From: Capniomyces stellatus
Taxonomy: Eukaryota > Kickxellomycota > Harpellomycetes > Harpellales > Legeriomycetaceae
DNA length: 64,000 nucleotides
Direction of reading: 5' to 3'
Assembly: GCA_001661515.1 (NCBI GenBank)
Contig: LUVW01000017.1
Location: 434,001 to 498,000 of the forward strand
Positions within the stretch are counted from its first letter, which is position 1, and the number at the start of each line of letters is the position of its first letter. The translations under genes were made by a program, and so were the position numbers. Below, in pieces: positions 57,621 through 64,000 of this stretch. The notes under the pieces are model-generated. The model had not been told where the DNA came from, did not search any database, and was given only the letters and a program-made list of their open reading frames with translations.

Positions 57621-58910
57621 ATGAAATCAATCACTTTACTAACACTATCAATACTAGCATTTGGCCATGCACTATCTGCTCGAGAAGGCGGGCCAGCACC
57701 GATAATCTTTCATTCAAAGGGTAAAAGATCCGAAAAAGAGATGAAAAGCTTTAATATCATTATGAGGATACCCAAAAATGGAAAGGGTAGAAGCACCAAC
57801 GTCAAAAACGTTGCCGAGGTTCTTGACTCCCATATTGGCTGGCTAAGTGGCACCCTTGAGGAAAAAGTAACCGAAAACACTGCTGGAGATGAACAACCTT
57901 CTTTAGGCAACCATTTTGTAATTGGCAAAAAGTTTGGCGGATACTCAGCAAAGCTGCCACTTGACATGCTAGATGAAATCGCCAACCTTGACAACATTGA
58001 GCTGATTGAGGAGGATTTTGACCTTGAGGTAAGCGGCTTTCAGAAGTTTGCTCCCTGGCAACTTACTAGGCTGAACGTGGAGAGCCCTCTCCCAATAAAC
58101 ACCACGTACGGCGAAAGTTACAAGTATACAGAAACAGGCAAAGGCGTAACCGTTTACACCATTGACACCGGCGTAAATAAAGAACATGTAGAGCTTGCTA
58201 ACGACAGAGTATCAGAATCTGTATCGTTTATCAGGGGAGCAGAGTCGGTATTGGATGACGATTATAACCACGGAACTGCAGTTTCAAGTGTTATTTGTGG
58301 TTCCCGGTCAGGCGTGGCCAAAGACGTCACAATCAAGTCCGTTAAAGTCATTAGCAAATCAACCTCACTTTTGTCGTACACACTAAACGGGCTCGCTTGG
58401 ATTATAGAAGATTGGATAAAGAATGGCAAGAAGCCATCCGTTGTAAACATGTCATTATCAGCAAAGGGCCTTGCCAGCGTGGCCTTTGACACGGCTGTTG
58501 AAAACGTAATAGAAGAAGGAATATTGGTGGTCATAGCTGCGGGAAACAACTCGATTGACTCCTGCACCTGCAGTCCGTCAAGAGTTTCAAGCGCATTGGT
58601 TGTTGGTGCCTTTACAAACGACAATGACACATTTGCCTCGTACTCAAATTATGGCAAATGCGTCCACCTCTTTGCGCCTGGTGGTGTAGTCTCTGTGCCT
58701 TCATCGTCTGGTCCAGAGTCTTACAAAAGTACGCGGGGAACCTCAATTTCAGCTCCCCATGTTACTGGTTTGGCTGCACTATACCTCGAAAAAAACCCTT
58801 CCGCCTCTCCAAGTGCGATAAAAGAACAATTGATCAAAAATACCCTGCCATCTCTGAATGGCGCTCCCTCAGACACAACAAATCGTGTAGTATATTACCC
58901 AGGCGTTTAG
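57621..58910 (+). CDS. Secreted subtilisin-like serine protease (S8A, proteinase K type)
   Basis: Extracellular endopeptidase made as a pre-pro-enzyme, 429 aa in one exon. A signal peptide covers about residues 1-20 (hydrophobic, ending HALSA). An inhibitor I9-like propeptide spans about 43-135 (FNIIMRI ... GGYSAKLP ... IELIEED). The mature domain has the full triad: D182 in YTIDTGV, H217 in YNHGTAVSS, S375 in GTSISAPHV, plus the oxyanion Asn309 in IAAGNN. The usual GTSMA(S/T)PH reads GTSISAPH. The Cys set resembles the proteinase K group. The C-terminal part keeps KNPSASPSAIKEQL. An ATG at 57621 gives the signal peptide directly. Such proteases serve nutrition or host/insect cuticle digestion in fungi; which applies here is unknown. 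Confidence 0.95.
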   Translation: MKSITLLTLSILAFGHALSAREGGPAPIIFHSKGKRSEKEMKSFNIIMRIPKNGKGRSTNVKNVAEVLDSHIGWLSGTLEEKVTENTAGDEQPSLGNHFVIGKKFGGYSAKLPLDMLDEIANLDNIELIEEDFDLEVSGFQKFAPWQLTRLNVESPLPINTTYGESYKYTETGKGVTVYTIDTGVNKEHVELANDRVSESVSFIRGAESVLDDDYNHGTAVSSVICGSRSGVAKDVTIKSVKVISKSTSLLSYTLNGLAWIIEDWIKNGKKPSVVNMSLSAKGLASVAFDTAVENVIEEGILVVIAAGNNSIDSCTCSPSRVSSALVVGAFTNDNDTFASYSNYGKCVHLFAPGGVVSVPSSSGPESYKSTRGTSISAPHVTGLAALYLEKNPSASPSAIKEQLIKNTLPSLNGAPSDTTNRVVYYPGV

Positions 58911-59386
58911 AATATATATCACATTTTCCGTATAAGCTACATTTATATCAGAAGCTACTAAGCCTGGCTGTGCAGCTTTTTTTTGCTTTTGGCTAGGTCT
59001 TTCTCTTCAATTCATTATTACCATTACTATTATTATTATTATTGAAACTTTTTGATTTATTTATTTGAAAATTTGCAAAATCAAGTTCTAGTTAAAAAAA
59101 CCTCATCTAAATGTAATTAGTTAAATATAATAGTCCCCAACAATAAAAAAGATCTCAAAAACTCCAATTTTAGTCTAATAGGATATCATATCCCAAGCGT
59201 CAAGTGACTTTTTTACCCCTCCTCTTCCACCTCTTAATTGTATTTTGAAAAAAATGTAACGTAGCGCATTATCGTGAGCAAAAAAGTTTAGTACCGTGTG
59301 GTGTTGGCGACATCTAACCAGCTCGACTTGGCATTTTTTTATGTTGCTGAGATACTTTGCTTTATTTTTGATAAAGCAACCAGTAA
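58911..59386. other. Convergent intergenic region
   Basis: 476 bp between the protease (+) and the glycosyltransferase (-). Contains an ATT-rich run at 59015-59045 and AATAAA at 59143. No gene. Confidence 0.55.
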
Positions 59387-60706
59387 TTATTCTACCTTTT
59401 TTCCATTGTTGGTGTACTCGACTCGTTTGCTGGGTTGATCTGGGCCATGTTTGTTATACTCCACTAAGCCACTGCAGCTTACTTTCTCTGGACCATCCCT
59501 GAAGTTGAATTTCTTGTCCATTTCTTGATCAATTGTAGACTTGTACGTGCTATCTAAGTAGTCAAAGTCCTCCAAGGTGTAAGGCACCTTGACAGCTGGG
59601 ACAATAATAACACGGCGAAATTTATTTTGCCAAAAATCATTGCAAAGCAGCGAACACTCGGATGCTGAGCACTCACCAGTATTAATATCAGACCGTCTGA
59701 ATCTAAGGTTTAGCGGTGGATAAAACGGCTTGGGGTTTAGCACCGCGGCTCCATTCCAGCAACACTGAGCCTGGAAGGGAAGGGATTTACTGACCCTATC
59801 ATTGGTTATTTTGTCGGTGGTCAAATAGTCCAAGAATTTTGAAAATCCGTTCCCTTTGATATCCCGAGCAACCCAAGTGTCCCTAAACCCATGTGTACTC
59901 TTGGATACGCCGTTTATGTTAACATCAAACATATCGTAGTCGATAGGACATGTTATATCCGCCTTGTGTGTGTTTGACTGCAGTATCATTTCTAGGATAT
60001 CGTTTCTACAGAACACTATGTCGTTCAAGAACACCATTTTATCATATGTAATCCCATTCTTGTAATCCTCAGCGAGTGGCTCAAGCGCCTTGTTGCGAAC
60101 TTTGGCCAAAAATTCGATTCGGTGGAATTTTTTTGGCTTTTTAGTTTCATCAAGGTTAAACTTGTGTCTTATATTGTGCTTTTCCAGTGTAGCCGAAAAC
60201 GTGCGCAGCTGTTCTTTTGTGTTGTCATCCGATCCACTTTCGTATATGGAAAAAAATATGTTTTCTGGGCCCAAAAAGTCAAATACGCGGAGCAGTTCTT
60301 GTGAAAAATGCGGAATTATTTCCTTGTTGTTGTACAAGTTTGCTGCAAAAAAGTACTTGACACTTTTAGCTGGCGATGGGTTCTTCTCTGTACTTTTGTA
60401 GTAGTAATCTTTGCCATCCAAGTTATATTTTCGTACGACATAATCTGTGCTATGTGGCAGAAGCGTCAAGTATCTGCCATTGATTTCGCGGAAGCCATCA
60501 AAACGCAGCCGGTTTTCTGTTTTGCATAAGCCTGCCATTTCGATCACATGGGAGCTATTTCTATCTTTGTTCATACCGTTTTTCAAACCCGAGATTTTGT
60601 ACAGGTTTGCTCTGTACGTATTTTCTTTGAACCCGCCATTTCTACTAATAACAATCACACACACCAGCAGCAAGCATAATGATAAAGATGTTCTGACAAA
60701 TCGCAT
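59387..60706 (-). CDS. GT69/CAP59-like mannosyltransferase, type II membrane protein
   Basis: Golgi glycosyltransferase related to cryptococcal Cmt1/Cap59 (alpha-1,3-mannosyltransferase family). The chosen start at 60706 gives 439 aa opening MRFVRTSLS followed by one span (about 8-21), the expected type II topology. The frame runs on to an ATG at 60850, but the extra 48 residues are Lys-rich and look like leader. Family features: FFAANLYNNKEIIPHF; ENIFFSIYESGSDDNT; VFLNDIVFCRNDILEM (the nucleotide-sugar region with the ND pair); CPIDYDMF; CCWNGAAVLNPKPF; and a Cys-rich GECSASECSLLCNDFW before VPAVKVPYT. It is one exon. In fungi without capsules the family acts on wall or protein glycans; the acceptor is unknown. 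Confidence 0.88.
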   Translation of the reverse strand: MRFVRTSLSLCLLLVCVIVISRNGGFKENTYRANLYKISGLKNGMNKDRNSSHVIEMAGLCKTENRLRFDGFREINGRYLTLLPHSTDYVVRKYNLDGKDYYYKSTEKNPSPAKSVKYFFAANLYNNKEIIPHFSQELLRVFDFLGPENIFFSIYESGSDDNTKEQLRTFSATLEKHNIRHKFNLDETKKPKKFHRIEFLAKVRNKALEPLAEDYKNGITYDKMVFLNDIVFCRNDILEMILQSNTHKADITCPIDYDMFDVNINGVSKSTHGFRDTWVARDIKGNGFSKFLDYLTTDKITNDRVSKSLPFQAQCCWNGAAVLNPKPFYPPLNLRFRRSDINTGECSASECSLLCNDFWQNKFRRVIIVPAVKVPYTLEDFDYLDSTYKSTIDQEMDKKFNFRDGPEKVSCSGLVEYNKHGPDQPSKRVEYTNNGKKVE

Positions 60707-62606
60707 TTTATCTCTTCCACTTTTGTAAATTTCCTTGAAGAATACGAATACTCCCAGTGTTGTTTGTTTTTTTTTAATAATAAATGGACGGTTGGTTTTT
60801 ATTTTTGTTGGTTGCTTATAAATACATAAATAGCAAGTACTCGCCAGCATTTATAAGGTTTTTTTTTATTATTGCTGTAGCCCGGAATTCAAAGCGACAT
60901 TATCTCTGAATTAGTTAATGCGTACTACCTTTGAATATAGAGGTTATCTATTACTTCTATGCAAAACTGTTTTGGCAAGTTAAATCCAGTATTGGTTGCT
61001 GTGTTTTGTTTAGTTCTTTTAGTCCAGCTAACATATATTTCATTGATACATAAAGATTATTGTCAAAATTTTGACCCTTATATCGACGGGAAAATAATAA
61101 TTAGCCAAAGGCGTTCAAGAATCGTCGTTTTATAATCATGACGGTGATGCTAAATTTGATTGAACTTGTTTGTTCAATTTACCAGTGTTATTTATACATA
61201 TTTCAAACAACCATTAAAGGTAACCCCGGTACGATTTTCCCTGGTTTCAATCCATTGATTCAATATATAAAAAGACACGTCGTTTCTTACAATAAGAAAA
61301 GTGAGGCTGTTTTTTTTATTAGCGAGTCAGTTATGTTGTCTTTTTGTAAAAGTAAAGTACAATGTTAACATAATAACTCTAGCCAATGTAGTCGGGATTG
61401 CAGCTTGAGAGGTTGGAAATAGCCCGATGATTTACAACTATATGGACTCTGAAAAAAAAATGTTACGTGTGTACGGCTATATCAAGGATGGTGGAATTGT
61501 TCTTTAAAGTTTGCACTGAATGATAAAGAATCAGTATATTAATATGTACATTCTTTTTTATTAAAGCGCAATTATTGAGATACCCTAGTATAATATGAAG
61601 AGTGCTCGCACTCTGTAGTGGATCTCAAAGGGACAATTTATATCTGGTTCTAGGTAAATTTTCTTTTGTGTAATACCGTCATATCCTTTGTCCAAAAGTT
61701 AGCGTTTTTCTACATAAGCAAATACGCCGAGCATAAGCAAATCTTTAAATCAAAATAGCTAAAACAAAGAAGCATTAGTTGGGGCTAATAAAAAAAAGTA
61801 CAATTAGACTACAGAACAAGATCCCGAATAACTCTGAAGACTTTGCAGAAAAATGTCAAGCTAATTGATCAGTTCTTTTGACTAGTTTGGGACTAAGGTT
61901 GTCGCATGATTAAATTCTGAAGTACAACTTATATAATTAGCATCAGCTAGCACTTGTAAATCATTTTGTTTTTTTTTAACCTTTTGATTAAAGTTGCAGT
62001 TCGCCAAACAAAGCAATTTTCGCAATATATCTACACAAATTATGACAACAATTAGTTTGCTCAGGTAGAGTCTGGAGAAGAAAAGAAATGCGACCAAACA
62101 TTCCAGCGAATCAGGCCAATTAATTATAAGCTCGTTCTTTAACTTCGTTCCAAGAGCAGGTATCCTTGTTTCATAGACAATGATTCTGACTTCAATAATA
62201 ACAATATTACTTTTGAATAGTATAATTGATTGATTGATTGATTGTTAGGTTGATTGATCGACTGTTTTGTTGTTTGATTGTATTGTTTGTTTTGCTGTTT
62301 GGTTGTTTTGTCATTTGATTGTATTGTTGTTTGATTGTTTGGTTTTTTGGTTGCTTGGTTGTTATATTTTATTTTAATAAAGCATAGTTTAGAAAGTAGA
62401 GTTTAGAAAATAGGGTTTATAAAATAGAGTATATAAAGTAGAGTAAAGATAGTAGAGTAAAGATAGTAAGAGTATATATAGTAGAGATTGTAGTAAACTG
62501 GCGGGTTAGGCTTTTAACAAAAAAGATAGTTGGACATAAAGTATGCATGGCAAAAATAATAAACAGTTAAGGAAAATAATGAAATATCGTATTATTGTAA
62601 CATTAG
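60707..62606. other. Intergenic, about 1.9 kb
   Basis: Upstream of the glycosyltransferase and downstream of the SSR4-like gene. A 76-codon ATG frame at 61138-61368 shows no family features and is not accepted. Repeat-like DNA lies at 62222-62360 and 62390-62490. No gene supported. Confidence 0.5.
62222..62360. repeat. TGATT/TGTTT simple-repeat tract
   Basis: Tandem TGAT units grade into a long run of TTGTTTG- and TTTGGTTG-like words, almost free of C on the plus strand. A second tract of AGAGTATATAAAGT-like units follows at 62390-62490. Both are non-coding. Confidence 0.8.
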
Positions 62607-64000
62607 CTAAAGAGAAAGGAACGTGGAATTGTCAGCAGTATCCAGGGTATCGATGTTGACTACTTTCAGAATACCCGGCTGCACGCCCGCCTTAGATAAA
62701 TCAAATGTACCCTTGTGCTTTAATACAAATTCGTCCACCTAAAAGTAATAAGCATGTTTGAGAATATAACTAAGACAAACACATTTATCAAACAGAAAGA
62801 TAGAACAAACCAGCCCAATCATTACGTTTCAAAATGCAAAAGCAGCGATTGTAAAGTAAAAAAGGAAAGAAAAAAAAGTTAGATAAATTTACATTTTCAG
62901 GACTTATCGATTTAAACTCGGCCATAAAGTCTAAAAACTTCTTGTGCTCATATTTGCTTTTGGCTAGGAACTCCGAGTTTGTGTCCTTTAAAGTTTCAAT
63001 CTCGGATTCCAAGTCCGAAACAGTCTCTTTTAAATCAGACTTGTCCAGGCTTTCGATTATAGGGGCAGGATATTTTAATGAACCTATTTAATATAAATCG
63101 ATGAAATAAAATGGAATAAATGAATGCTTTTTACAGCTTCTGAGCAAAATACGCACAGCGATTATATATCAAAATATAGCAGAGTAATAGTCAAGGTGAA
63201 CACAGGTATAGGCATAGACACAGGCAGGTACCAGCCAAGAGCGCAATTAAAAGTGAAAAATGAGACAAAACACATACTTATTGGCAAAGGTGTCATTATT
63301 GCTGCTATGTAGTCGTGGTATCGCTTATATCGAGCTAGCGCAATATCGCGCGAACTAATTGCATCAATCTCGTCCCCGCTTGGCAAAGCATCTTCGTCAA
63401 TTTCAGCAACCTCAACCTTATTAGCTCTGAATTTCTATTTCCATATACAGTTTATTTAAATATATATTCACCGCACAGAAAGGCAAAATTACAATTTACT
63501 CTTGCGAAATAATTGTGCAATAATAAGATAAGATATTCAGATTGTCGAGTTTTTCTTATTGTAGTAAAAACCAACATCCAAGCTTACCTTTTTACGACGG
63601 CCTTTAGAATTACTAGTAAGATCATTGTTTTGGTTGTTGATACCTGATATGCTGTTTCCACGCTGGCTCGACTGCCCTGAAATGCTTTGACGGGAGTTTG
63701 ATTTTAGTTTTTGTCTTCCAAGGGTATTAGCTTGGTTGTTTTGATTTTGTTGTAATTGCAGCTGGAACTGAATCTGGCCTTGGGGCTGGGTTAGCTGTTG
63801 GTGCTGTAAAGAGTTACTGTGTACTTGTTGCTGGTTGTGCATTTGGGGCTGAGTTTGGGCTTGCGGTGGTATTTGAGCTTGTGTAGATATTTGAGTTTGG
63901 GCTTGTAATTGATGAGGATTGATGGATTGAGGATTTGATTTCATTGGTAGGCCGCTATGGTTCGTATTTATCTGGGGATGTGATTGCATCTGGCTACTGT
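62607..64000 (-). CDS. Probable SWI/SNF-RSC subunit Ssr4 homologue (5' end outside window), 4 exons visible
   Basis: Partial gene. Visible exons are 64000-63588, 63434-63278, 63083-62893 and 62738-62607, with GTAAGC, GTATGT and GTAAAT donors. The stop is at 62607-62609 and the frame stays open throughout. The first visible exon is Gln-rich low complexity, with a Met at 63989 that may or may not be the start, and ends in a basic KGRRKK. The rest reads DALPSGDEIDAISSRDIALARYKRYHDYIAAI, then KYPAPIIESLDKSDL, then a coiled coil of about 45 residues, then DLSKAGVQPGILKVV. The SRDIALARYKRYHDY segment followed by a coiled coil resembles the C-terminal part of fungal Ssr4 proteins, from memory of that family. 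That assignment is tentative; the exon structure is well supported by phase. Confidence 0.5.

Noticed and set aside
60707..60850. Upstream start for the GT69-like protein
   Set aside because: It would add 48 Lys-rich residues in front of the signal-anchor. The ATG at 60706 places the membrane span at the N terminus as in the family.
61138..61368. 76-codon ATG frame
   Set aside because: No family features, poor composition, isolated in a large intergenic gap.

Overview
The window is nuclear DNA of a fungus: AT-rich, with short GT-AG introns, no operons and long AT-rich gaps. Fungal markers are a Fab1-type lipid kinase, a fungal DUF1748 miniprotein, a GT69/CAP59-like mannosyltransferase, a secreted S8 protease and a probable Ssr4 subunit. 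The intron-rich RNF121/175 homologue and the many in-frame 9- and 12-bp repeats would suit an early-diverging lineage (for example a zoopagomycete), but that placement is inference. I found no tRNA, rRNA, CRISPR array or intact transposon.

Layout. 0.4-10.8 kb (-): FAB1/PIKfyve, two exons, 3434 aa. 11.5-15.0 kb (-): an IMA1/TMEM201-type inner nuclear membrane protein, four exons. 15.7-17.9 kb (+): seryl-tRNA synthetase, probably mitochondrial. 18.1-20.9 kb (-): SDH1, four exons. 22.2-22.6 kb (+): single-domain rhodanese. 23.4-24.3 kb (+): eIF3g. 26.1-28.4 kb (+): RNF121/175 RING membrane protein in ten exons. 28.9-33.8 kb (-): a 1548-aa lysine/serine-rich protein I do not recognise. 35.5-37.6 kb (-): class I cyclic-nucleotide phosphodiesterase, 5' end unresolved. 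40.3-41.5 kb (-): STIMATE/Ypl162c-type membrane protein, three exons. 44.1-46.5 kb (+): SRP receptor alpha, four exons. 47.1-47.5 kb (+): DUF1748 miniprotein. 47.9-55.5 kb (-): UTP10/HEATR1, one exon, 2552 aa. 57.6-58.9 kb (+): secreted proteinase-K-like protease. 59.4-60.7 kb (-): GT69-like glycosyltransferase. 62.6-64.0 kb (-): Q-rich probable SSR4 homologue running off the window.

The genes are mostly housekeeping and do not form one pathway. Several are membrane or endomembrane proteins (FAB1, IMA1, RNF121, STIMATE-like, SRP receptor, GT69-like). The multi-exon models were built by hand from splice motifs, reading phase and family signatures; total coding lengths divide by three and junctions restore conserved family sequence.

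Most worth a second look: the G-quadruplex motif in the sense strand of SDH1 intron 1; the base-skew flip inside the UTP10 ORF; the IMA1 protein lacking the first half of its zinc domain; the phosphodiesterase with a changed LENHH-equivalent motif; the unrecognised 1548-aa gene; and the ordered TTCAG-TTCTG-TTCGG satellite at 56.4 kb.
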